A stretch of 10,199 nucleotides of DNA, from contig RFPF01000093.1 of NCBI GenBank assembly GCA_009926295.1, forward strand, positions 1 through 10,199. The letters are read 5' to 3'. The DNA is from Planctomycetia bacterium. GTDB lineage: Bacteria > Planctomycetota > Planctomycetia > Pirellulales > UBA1268. Both the position numbers and the translations under genes were made by a program. Positions 1 to 7,334 of this stretch are shown piece after piece (the stretch's first letter is position 1; each line of letters starts with the position of its first letter). The notes beneath the pieces were generated by a model that saw only the letters and a list, made by a program, of their open reading frames with translations, had not been told where the DNA came from and searched no databases.

Positions 1-1784
1 GCAGCCGCGATCGCCCAGGTTCGCAGCCGCACGAGCCGCTCCCGAGGCAGAGCCAGCAGCATGCCCACGAGCAACGCATAAGCTCCCGCCACCCACCACG
101 CCTCCGGTCCCGCGACCCATGCGTAGGCCCCGGGGAGGCTGCCGGCCCGGCGCACCAGCCACTCCACGAGCGCCAGCGCGGCGTCGCAGCCGGCGCCGCA
201 CGGCCCCGCCAGCCCGTCGGAAAAGGGGGCCGCCAGCAGGCACAGGAAGCCGCAGGCCATCGCCAGCGGCACGAGCGGGGCGACGACCGGGTTGAGGACG
301 AGGCCGATCGGGCTCACCACGTGGAACCGGGCGGCGACGAGCGGCGCCGTCACGACCCAGATCGCGCCGCCGGCGACCACCGCCCCGAGCGCGTGTCGGC
401 CCAGCCGGCGCAGCCGGCGTTCGAGCGGGCTGCGGCTGCGCTCGATGAGCCGGTCGATCGGATCGGTCGTCGGCCGCGCCGCAGGCCCGAGTGCCCCGGC
501 GCCCACGAGCACGGCGGTCGACAGAAACGAGAGCTGGGTGCCGATGTGAAAAATCTCGGGCGGGTGCCACGCGAGCACCACGATCGCCGCCACGGCCAGC
601 GCGTTGAGCGCGGGGGAGCGGCGGCCGGCGGCAGCTCCCAGGCACGAGAGCCACACGATCAGGGTGGCCCGCACGACGGGTGTTTCCGCGCCCACCAGCA
701 GCATGTACAGGCCCGTGAGGATCGCGACGGCCGCGAGCGAGCGCACGCGGGGCACGGTGGCGGCACCCAGCAGCTTGAAGAGCCCGAACGCGAGGATGCC
801 CACGTGGAGCCCGGAGATGGAGAGGATGTGGATGGTTCCCGTGACCATGAATTCCCGTGACTCGTCGCCGGGCAGTGCCTGCCGACTGCCGAGCAGGAGG
901 GCGGCGGCGAGCGCGGAGCGATGGGGTACGTGCCGCTCGAGGGCGGCCACTCCCGCGATTTGCATTCGGTCGAGCGCGGCCGCCGCCGACCAGGCCGCCG
1001 GCGCGGCGAGCACTCTGATGCATTCCCCGGACCGGCACCGGACGACCGACAGGCAACGATCCAACCTGGCCCGAACCCGGGAGTCGATCTCCCCCGGATT
1101 GAGCGCGGACGCCGGCCGCAGGCCGCGACCGACGATCCGCACGCGGCTTCCCGCCACGACCCGCGGCGGCTCGCCTGCCACCACCACGGCCGCTCGGCCC
1201 GACGCCGGCTTCCAGCCGGCCCCGCGGCGAACGCGGCTCACGGACACGATGCATTCGCTCGCCGGCGCGACGCCCGGCTCCGGCCCGGTGGCAGGGGCGA
1301 GCAGTCGCGGCGACGCGATCACCACACCCTCGATCGCGACCGGCGCGGGCGTCTCGGTGAGCGTCCAAGCCAGATCGTCGAGGCGGAACAGCCGATCGCG
1401 GGCCACGGCCCAGCCCGCGGCCGTGGCCGCGATCGCGACGATCAACGCGACCGCCGCCGGCGCGTGGCGGGCAGATCGGGCCAGCCAGGCCCACGCCGCA
1501 TGCGCCGCCGCCGCGACGCCCCAGCATCCGACCGCGACGCCGGCGGCGGTCCCGGCAGGAACGAGGCCGGCGATGCCGGGCCCCGCCACGCACCCCGCGG
1601 CCACCGACGCCGCCACCACGACCAGCGGGCGGCAGGGAAGTGGCTCCCGCCGCACGCCGCGCAGCACCATCCGCATGGCCGCAGTCACCAGCGCCCGCGC
1701 GCGGGCCGCCACCTCGCCGGCCCGGTCCGCGACCCGGCCGGCGCACTCGGTGCACCGATCGACCAATTCGTGAACGTCGCGCAC
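1..1784 (-). CDS. comEC: ComEC/Rec2 family DNA-uptake channel, 3' end outside window
   Basis: This is an open minus-strand frame of about 594 codons with no stop before the left edge, so the gene is partial. ComEC carries single-stranded DNA across the inner membrane during natural transformation. After a 37-residue head come hydrophobic segments (about 48-125), then a DUF4131-like region ending in an NPGEID motif (about residues 235-240). Next is the Competence domain with the family hallmark ISGLHVG (ISGLH at residues 323-327, positions 804-818) and VVRATLIVWL, followed by more membrane helices. The C-terminal metallo-beta-lactamase-like domain of long family members would lie beyond the window. 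I chose the GTG at 1784 because GAGGAG lies 10 bases upstream. An in-frame ATG at 1676, preceded by GGTGA, is a real alternative and would start closer to the first membrane helix. It lies 81 bp after prmC with no terminator seen, so it probably ends the rpmE-prfA-prmC transcript. Family assignment is strong; the start is uncertain. Confidence 0.87.
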   Translation of the reverse strand, partial: MRDVHELVDRCTECAGRVADRAGEVAARARALVTAAMRMVLRGVRREPLPCRPLVVVAASVAAGCVAGPGIAGLVPAGTAAGVAVGCWGVAAAAHAAWAWLARSARHAPAAVALIVAIAATAAGWAVARDRLFRLDDLAWTLTETPAPVAIEGVVIASPRLLAPATGPEPGVAPASECIVSVSRVRRGAGWKPASGRAAVVVAGEPPRVVAGSRVRIVGRGLRPASALNPGEIDSRVRARLDRCLSVVRCRSGECIRVLAAPAAWSAAAALDRMQIAGVAALERHVPHRSALAAALLLGSRQALPGDESREFMVTGTIHILSISGLHVGILAFGLFKLLGAATVPRVRSLAAVAILTGLYMLLVGAETPVVRATLIVWLSCLGAAAGRRSPALNALAVAAIVVLAWHPPEIFHIGTQLSFLSTAVLVGAGALGPAARPTTDPIDRLIERSRSPLERRLRRLGRHALGAVVAGGAIWVVTAPLVAARFHVVSPIGLVLNPVVAPLVPLAMACGFLCLLAAPFSDGLAGPCGAGCDAALALVEWLVRRAGSLPGAYAWVAGPEAWWVAGAYALLVGMLLALPRERLVRLRTWAIAA

Positions 1785-1865
1785 CGCACCCGGGCTCCTC
1801 GAGGCTCCGGGGGAAGAAACGGGCGCGCCGACCTCGAGGGGCAACGATGGCGACCGGCGGAGGGG

Positions 1866-2734
1866 CTACGCTTTCCTCGCCTGCAGGATGCGGGGCAGAC
1901 CGGCGAGATCCCGGAGCGTCGGCTCGGCCGACAGTCCTGGAGTCCCGGCGATCGCCGCCTCGGCGGCCGTGGCGACGCCGGGGCCGATTTCCACGAGCAG
2001 CCAGCCCCCGGGGGCCAGCCGGGGCGCCGCCTCGCGGGCCAGCCTCGCGATCACCTCTGCGCCCGTCGGCCCCGCCACGAGCGCCCCCTTGGGCTCGTGA
2101 AGCCGCACGTCGCGCGGCAGCGAGGCGAACTCGTCGTCGCGCACGTAGGGCGGATTGCTCACGATCACGTCCCACGGTCCTCCAGCCCGCGGGTCGGCGA
2201 GCAGGTCGCATTCGAAAAGTTCGACGCGGTCGGCGCCAAGCACCTTCCCCACGCCGGGCTCACGGCCACCGCCAGCGCCGCAGCCGAGATGTCGGTGGCC
2301 GTGAGCCCGGCGTGGGGAAGGTGCTTGGCAAGCGCCACGGCGATCGCGCCCGACCCTGTGCCCACGTCGACGATCCGCGGCGCGGCCGCGTCCCGACAGA
2401 GGTCGATCGCCCGCACCACGAGTCCCTCCGTCTCCGGCCTCGGCACGAGCACGGCGGGCGTCACCGCGAAAGCGAGGGAGAAGAACTCGCGGCTGCCCAC
2501 GAGATATGCCACCGGCTCGCCCTCGCCGCGTCGCTTCACGAGCTCGCGGAACCTCGCCCGGTCGGCATCCGTCACCGGCGTGTCGAATGCCGTGTAGAGC
2601 ATGATGCGCGGACAGCCTCGCACATGGGCGAGGAGCACCTCGGCGTCGAGCCGCGGCGAATCGCTCCCCTTCGTGCCCAGCCAGTCGGCGGTCCAGGTGA
2701 GCAGCCGCCCGACCGTCCAGACGTCGTCCGTCAT
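1866..2734 (-). pseudogene. prmC: Release factor glutamine N5-methyltransferase, disrupted by an internal inverted duplication
   Basis: PrmC uses S-adenosylmethionine to methylate the glutamine of the release-factor GGQ loop. The N-terminal part (from ATG 2734) holds the helical substrate-binding domain, the VPRPETE segment and SAM motif I (VDVGTGSGAIAVAL). It runs in frame through TATDISAAALAVA. Homology then stops at about 2264 and the frame ends at 2165. The C-terminal part resumes in another frame with ADRVELFECDLL, the catalytic NPPY (2145-2156) and the family's usual ending, with a TAG stop at 1866. The 29 bases between (2235-2263) do not encode the expected R-x-N-A-x-R-x-G stretch. They are the reverse complement of sequence at 2301-2329. 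About 27 bases are expected there, so the net change is +2. The start ATG has GAGG 8 bases upstream and lies 10 bp after the prfA stop; GTG 2743 is an alternative. The family call is near certain. Whether the break exists in the organism is open, because loss of prmC normally costs fitness. Confidence 0.85.
2235..2329. repeat. 37-bp perfect inverted repeat with 21-bp loop inside prmC
   Basis: Positions 2235-2271 are the exact reverse complement of 2293-2329. The 21-base loop 2272-2292 encodes part of the DISAAALA stretch of PrmC. The 2293-2329 arm codes for conserved PrmC sequence (KHLPHAGLTAT) and is therefore the original. The 2235-2271 arm coincides with the point where PrmC homology and frame are lost and is therefore the copy. 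An 8-base native complementarity (CGGCCACCG against CGGTGGCC) could have seeded a strand switch. No T-run follows on either strand, so it is not a normal terminator. Confidence 0.95.
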
Positions 2735-2744
2735 GCCGTGCACC

Positions 2745-3830
<1,086 letters not shown>

Positions 3831-3852
3831 GGTTCGGGCCCGGAGGCGAGCC

Positions 3853-4098
3853 TCACGAGGCGGCTTCGGCCTTCTTGCCCTTCTTGAGGCTCGCGTAGCC
3901 CGCGCCTGCGAACTTCGACTTGAACTTCTCGATGCGGCCGGCCGTGTCGACGAACTTCAGCTTGCCCGTGAAGAACGGATGGCACGCGTTGCAGATGTCG
4001 ACCTTGAGTTCCGGCACGGTGCTCCGCGTCGAAAACGTGTTGCCGCAGCCGCACCGGACCACGGTGTCGATGTAATTGGGGTGGATGCCGTCTTTCAT
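3853..4098 (-). CDS. rpmE: 50S ribosomal protein L31 (zinc-binding type)
   Basis: This is an 81-residue protein starting MKDGIHPNYIDTVVRCGCG, typical of bacterial L31. It helps bridge the ribosomal subunits. C16, C18, C36 and C39 form the CxC...CxxC zinc site, so this is the zinc-containing type and not the zinc-free paralogue made under zinc starvation. The segment HPFFTGKLKFVDTAGRIEKF is family consensus, and the tail is lysine/alanine-rich. The ATG has AAGGA 7 bases upstream (4106-4110). A -35/-10 pair lies at 4155-4183, making rpmE the probable first gene of the rpmE-prfA-prmC-comEC unit. Confidence 0.97.
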   Translation of the reverse strand: MKDGIHPNYIDTVVRCGCGNTFSTRSTVPELKVDICNACHPFFTGKLKFVDTAGRIEKFKSKFAGAGYASLKKGKKAEAAS

Positions 4099-4154
4099 GA
4101 TCCCGTCCTTCGAGTGCCGTCGCGTCGCTCCGGTGCCGTCCGGGCGAACCGCTC

Positions 4155-4183
4155 AGGATACCCGTGCGCACCTGCCCGGGCAA
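4155..4183 (-). promoter_or_regulatory. Candidate sigma70-type promoter for the rpmE operon
   Basis: On the minus strand, TTGCCC (4183-4178) and TATCCT (4160-4155) are separated by exactly 17 bases. Each matches the consensus at 4 of 6 positions. Transcription would start near 4148, giving a leader of about 50 nt that ends in the AAGGA site of rpmE. It falls in the 124-bp gap after the preceding gene, the only gap of size in this strand's left half. Planctomycete promoters are poorly defined, so this is a pattern match only. Confidence 0.5.
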
Positions 4184-4222
4184 CGCGGACCGATCTGCCG
4201 GGCCGGAAACCGCCGAATCGAC

Positions 4223-5905
4223 TCACCGTGCCGCGGCCGGCGCCGGCTTCTGCGAGGCCGCGTCGGACCGATCGAGGCTCGCGGCGCGGAGCCGGCTGCC
4301 GAACCGCTGCGGCGATGGGTCCGCGCGAAGCAGGGCGGCGGCCTCCGACGTGCGGCCGAGGGCCGCCTCGGCCATGGCGAGATTCGTCCGCGCAGCGTCG
4401 GCCCAGCGGCCGTCGGGGGACGCCTGGAGAATCATGCGGCCGAGATAATCGATCGCCGTCTCGAACTCCCCCTCGCCGAGCGTGAGCACGCCGAGCCAGT
4501 AGGTCGCGTCCTCCTTCATCGTCTCGTAGAGACGCCGGACCGCATCCGCCTGCCCGGGCGGGGCCCGGCGCGTCAATTCGGCGATCACCGCGGCAGAGGG
4601 CCGCGCGAGGAGATAGGCCGCCTTCGCGCCCTCCGGGCCGTCGATCTCGCCGCGAAACTCCCGCAGGCGACCCGCATAGAGAGGCCGCACCATCCGCCGC
4701 ACGTCGCGCGTTCCCGGCACCGACTCCTCGAGCGTGACGAACAGCGGGGCGAGCTCCTTCGCGACGGTGGCCGACACGGCGGCCGCGTCGTCGCGCCGCC
4801 GCCGTTCGGTTTCCCAGGGAAACTCCCAGAGCCTGGCGCGGTCCGCGGCCGCCGACCCGGGCAGGGCGGCGACGGCGGTCGCTGCGAGGCCGCTGGCCGC
4901 CACCGTCAGGTCGATCTTCACGCCGCCCGCGAGCTGCGCGTCGAGCAGGTGCACACGCCGCGTGAGGTTGGCGGGCGCGGCGGGCACGAGCACCGCGAGG
5001 TTCGCGACGTCGGCCGCCTCGACCGGATAGGGGCGGTCGGGGAGCGAGAGCGCCCTCAGGATGGCCGGATCGGCCGCGGCCTGCCGCGCGGTCGCCACGC
5101 CCGTGCCGCCGGGACCGGGCACCGGCATTCCATAGGCCGGCTCGAACAGATACGCCTCGCCGCCGGATACGAGGGCCGGCACCCAGGGCCGCAGCGTCGC
5201 CGCGGCGGCGTCGCCGGTGGCCAGCATGACCCCGTCGAGCCCGGCGTGCCGCAGCAGTTCGAGGAAAATCCACGCGCGCTGCGGGGCGCTCGCCCGCCCG
5301 GAGAGCAGGATCTCGCCGAGCGAAAACCAGCGCGTGCCCGGGGTCGCCGTCGTGGGCACCGCCGGCGGGTCGCTGACGAGGGCCAGCGACCGCACGGTCC
5401 AGGCGAACAGGTTCTGCGCCACGGCGAGATCGTCGATCGCGTCGCCGCGGGCATTGGCGGCGATGTCGGCGAGCCACCGCTGGTCGCGGAGCGCCGGGAC
5501 GTCGCGGGCCGCGTCGAAGACGCTGCTGCCGAGCGATTCCGGAGCCGCCACGCCCTTGAGCGCCGCCGGCAGCGTGTCGTAGAGCGGATCGAGCGTCCAG
5601 CCGGTGCCCATGTCGCCACCCGCGAGGGCGAGGCCGTGGCTCCACTGGTTGAGCCGATCGAACACCTGGGCGAAGGCGGACGATTCGTCGTAGCCGTCGA
5701 GCCGCCCGAGAACGGCCAGAGCGCCGTCGAGAAGCTGCTGTCGCACCGCCTCCGGCATGGCCTGCGCTGGACGGGCCGGGGCTTCTCCCGCGGCGGCGAA
5801 TCGCGGCGCCTGCCGCGTGTCGCCCGCGCCGCATCCGGCGGTCGCCAGCAGGAGCCCGGCCGTCGCGAGGAAAGCCGCGTCTCGCGCCATTGTGCGTGTC
5901 GTCAT
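4223..5905 (-). CDS. Envelope protein with degenerate transglutaminase-like core and C-terminal TPR-like helices
   Basis: This is a 560-residue protein. The N-terminus is a signal peptide with a hydrophobic stretch and ATAGC (Cys25). It could be a lipoprotein, but the -3 residue is Thr, so the lipobox is weak. Residues 158-265 have the outline of a transglutaminase-like fold: a helix, then QRAWIFLELLRHAGLDGVML, then RPWVPAL and YLFEPAYG. By my by-eye alignment the Cys-His-Asp triad positions hold A207, R239 and E255, so it is probably not catalytic. Residues about 440-545 look like TPR helices (YWLGVLTLGEGEFETAIDYL). The ATG overlaps the kdsA stop as ATGA, implying coupled translation and a possible role in envelope biogenesis, which is an inference. 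An ATG at 5890 is a second start option. I do not know a characterised homologue. Confidence 0.8.
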   Translation of the reverse strand: MTTRTMARDAAFLATAGLLLATAGCGAGDTRQAPRFAAAGEAPARPAQAMPEAVRQQLLDGALAVLGRLDGYDESSAFAQVFDRLNQWSHGLALAGGDMGTGWTLDPLYDTLPAALKGVAAPESLGSSVFDAARDVPALRDQRWLADIAANARGDAIDDLAVAQNLFAWTVRSLALVSDPPAVPTTATPGTRWFSLGEILLSGRASAPQRAWIFLELLRHAGLDGVMLATGDAAAATLRPWVPALVSGGEAYLFEPAYGMPVPGPGGTGVATARQAAADPAILRALSLPDRPYPVEAADVANLAVLVPAAPANLTRRVHLLDAQLAGGVKIDLTVAASGLAATAVAALPGSAAADRARLWEFPWETERRRRDDAAAVSATVAKELAPLFVTLEESVPGTRDVRRMVRPLYAGRLREFRGEIDGPEGAKAAYLLARPSAAVIAELTRRAPPGQADAVRRLYETMKEDATYWLGVLTLGEGEFETAIDYLGRMILQASPDGRWADAARTNLAMAEAALGRTSEAAALLRADPSPQRFGSRLRAASLDRSDAASQKPAPAAAR

Positions 5906-6756
5906 GCGGTGGGCCCCAGCTCGTCGGGGCAGGCCTGCCGCGCATCGTGGATCCGCAGCACGTTCTCGATCACGCCCCGCAGCCGATCGAGCGGGACCAT
6001 GTTGGGGCCGTCGCTCGGGCTCGAGTCGGGATCAGGATGCGTCTCGAAGAACACGCCGTCGATGCCCACCGCGGCCGCCGCCCGGGCGAGTGGCTCCACG
6101 AGGCTGCGATCGCCGCCGGTCGCGCCGCCGAGGCTCGCCGGCTGCTGCACCGAGTGCGTGGCGTCGAAGATCACGGGCACTCCGAAGCCACGCATCGCCA
6201 CGAGCCCGGTGAAGTCGTTGACGAGCCGCCCGTAGCCGAAGAAGGTGCCCCGCTCGCACAGGCAGATGTCCTGGCAGCCCCCGGCCAGCAGCTTGGCGAT
6301 CGGGTGCTTCATGTCGACGGGCGCGAGGAACTGCCCTTTCTTCACGTTCACTGCCCGGCCGGTGGCGGCCGCCGCGAGGAGCAGGTCCGTCTGGCGGCAG
6401 AGGAAGGCGGGGATCTGGATCAGGTCACAGACTTCGCCCACGGGCGCCGCCTGCTCGGGCAGATGGATGTCGGTCGTCAGGGGCAGGCCCGTGGCCCGAC
6501 GGACCGCCGCGAGCGTCTCCAGGCCCTCGTCGATTCCCACGCCGCGAAACGAGCCGGCGCTCGTGCGATTGGCCTTGTCGAACGACGCCTTGAAGACCGC
6601 CTGGATCGGGAGCTGGCGGGCCAGTGCCGCAAGCGTCTCGGCGATCTGCAGGCAGATTGCCCGGCTCTCGATGACGCACGGTCCGGCGATCACCACGAGC
6701 GGCTGGCCGGGGCCGCAGTGGTGCGGCCCGATGATGGCGGGAAGACGCGGGTTCAC
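5902..6756 (-). CDS. kdsA: 3-deoxy-8-phosphooctulonate synthase (KDO-8-P synthase), metal-dependent class
   Basis: The enzyme condenses phosphoenolpyruvate with arabinose-5-phosphate to give KDO-8-phosphate, the precursor of the LPS inner-core sugar KDO, in the cytoplasm. The 284-residue length is normal. Family blocks seen are IAGPCVIES, VFKASFDKANRTS, TTDIHLPEQA, QIPAFLCRQTDLL, NVKKGQFLAP, FDATHSVQQP and FFETHPDPDSSPSDGPN. The Cys at residue 27 (AGPC), where E. coli KdsA has Asn, marks the metal-dependent class typified by Aquifex. The frame is open to 7014, but residues upstream of GTG 6756 show no family similarity. AGGAG lies 7 bases before this GTG, so I place the start there. TATCAT at 6813-6808 on the minus strand is a possible -10, without a convincing -35. 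The gene is followed, with a 4-base overlap, by the transglutaminase-like gene. Confidence 0.95.
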   Translation of the reverse strand: MNPRLPAIIGPHHCGPGQPLVVIAGPCVIESRAICLQIAETLAALARQLPIQAVFKASFDKANRTSAGSFRGVGIDEGLETLAAVRRATGLPLTTDIHLPEQAAPVGEVCDLIQIPAFLCRQTDLLLAAAATGRAVNVKKGQFLAPVDMKHPIAKLLAGGCQDICLCERGTFFGYGRLVNDFTGLVAMRGFGVPVIFDATHSVQQPASLGGATGGDRSLVEPLARAAAAVGIDGVFFETHPDPDSSPSDGPNMVPLDRLRGVIENVLRIHDARQACPDELGPTA

Positions 6757-6763
6757 CGGCTGA

Positions 6764-6768
6764 CTCCT
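6764..6768 (-). promoter_or_regulatory. Shine-Dalgarno site deciding the kdsA start
   Basis: AGGAG on the minus strand is 7 bases upstream of GTG 6756. It selects this start over the much longer open frame to 7014 and gives a protein of normal KdsA length. Confidence 0.8.
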
Positions 6769-7023
6769 GACGTGTGCGGTGCGACGCCCGGGAAGGACGC
6801 CCGCTGAATGATACCGGGGCCGTCGCGGGCCGCCCGGGCGCGTTGCAAATTGCCGCGCTTGTTGCGAAATCGCACCGCATTCCGCCGCACCGAACGCGGT
6901 GAGCCAGGAACGTCCCCGAGGAAAACGCTTGGAAACCCGCCTCAGAAAAATTTTCGGAGTTCGGCACGACGAGTGCATCCTGTTCTCCGCCGTCGGGCCA
7001 ACCCCGACACCCACTCAACACTC

Positions 7024-7130
7024 AAAGTGGGGCCTCCGACTTCTTTCGGGCGTGCGGTCGCCTTGCCCCTGACCCGCATGTCCATGGCAGGATGCTCCTG
7101 CCGGGTCAGAGGCCCCACTTTTTTCGTTTT
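7024..7130 (+). repeat. Branched palindrome ending in a T-run (terminator, small RNA or REP-like element)
   Basis: An outer 13-bp perfect stem pairs 7024-7036 with 7109-7121 (AAAGTGGGGCCTC with its complement). Inside, GGCG (7049-7052) can pair with CGCC (7059-7062). A second arm pairs 7070-7076 with 7102-7108, enclosing a 7-bp hairpin at 7086-7102 (GGCAGGA, loop TGC, TCCTGCC); this hairpin shares base 7102 with the arm, so the two cannot both form fully. The outer stem runs into TTTTTTCGTTTT on the plus strand, the layout of an intrinsic terminator. No plus-strand gene lies upstream to terminate. A short non-coding RNA starting near 6970-7020, or a mobile palindromic repeat, would both explain it. 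I recognise no known RNA family. Confidence 0.55.
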
Positions 7131-7161
7131 CCGGCGTTTCCCTGCCGACCACGGCCGTCCC

Positions 7162-7189
7162 TTGACGCTGGCCCGTTTCGTGCGCTAAT
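7162..7189 (+). promoter_or_regulatory. Candidate promoter of tRNA-Thr and the downstream TPR/alphaCTD gene
   Basis: TTGACG (7162-7167, 5 of 6 to the -35 consensus) is followed after 16 bases by GCTAAT (7184-7189, 4 of 6). TGC immediately before the -10 forms an extended -10 element. The start would be near 7196, about 35 bases before the mature tRNA. This is the best promoter match I found in the window. Confidence 0.55.
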
Positions 7190-7230
7190 TTTCGGAGTTC
7201 CGGCCGCCCTCCCCGCGGACGGATGCCGGC

Positions 7231-7304
7231 GCCAGCGTAGCTTCAATTGGCAGAGCACCGCATTCGTAATGCGGGGGTTGCGGGTTCGACTCCCGCCGCT
7301 GGCT
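7231..7304 (+). tRNA. tRNA-Thr (anticodon CGT)
   Basis: This is a 74-base cloverleaf. The acceptor stem pairs GCCAGCG (7231-7237) with CGCTGGC (7297-7303), with discriminator T. The D arm is GCTT...AGAGC. The anticodon stem CCGCA/TGCGG encloses loop TTCGTAA, giving anticodon CGT, which reads the ACG threonine codon. The T arm is GCGGG-TTCGACT-CCCGC (7280-7296). CCA is not encoded and must be added after processing. No terminator lies between it and the gene starting 30 bp downstream, so the two probably share a transcript. Confidence 0.97.
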
Positions 7305-7334
7305 TGCTCGATACCCCTCCCCGAGGCCCTCCGC

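Larger units (their letters stand above)
6757..7161. other. Gene-free region between kdsA (-) and the tRNA-Thr promoter (+)
   Basis: This stretch of about 400 bp lies between divergent transcription units. Open frames through it on either strand show no recognisable protein similarity. It is more AT-rich in patches than its surroundings (for example 6946-6954). It holds the kdsA leader with the AGGAG site, a weak -10 candidate for kdsA (TATCAT, minus strand, 6808-6813), the first copy of a 14-bp direct repeat (6949-6962), and the branched palindrome at 7024-7130. Confidence 0.6.
6949..7200 (+). repeat. 14-bp direct repeat AATTTTCGGAGTTC, two copies
   Basis: The copies are at 6949-6962 and 7187-7200 and are identical over 14 bases; GGC then follows in both, directly in copy 1 and after one extra C in copy 2. 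They flank the branched palindrome. The second copy begins inside the predicted -10 of the tRNA promoter and covers its probable start site. It could be an operator, a shared promoter-proximal element or a small duplication. The role is unknown. Confidence 0.6.

Noticed and set aside
2165..2263. Programmed frameshifting to rescue prmC
   Set aside because: There is no slippery heptamer at the break, and conserved residues are missing from the replaced segment, so a simple shift would not restore the protein.
321..2597. Long plus-strand open frames (321-860, 604-1773, 921-2597)
   Set aside because: They lie antisense to comEC and prmC, are Arg/Ala/Pro-rich with no family similarity, and result from high GC content.
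4076..6235. A 719-codon plus-strand open frame
   Set aside because: It is antisense to the transglutaminase-like gene and part of kdsA, which have clear protein features; its own translation is low-complexity and Arg/Gly-rich.
6757..7014. N-terminal extension of kdsA up to 7014
   Set aside because: It has no KdsA similarity, while GTG 6756 has AGGAG at ideal spacing and gives the normal family length.
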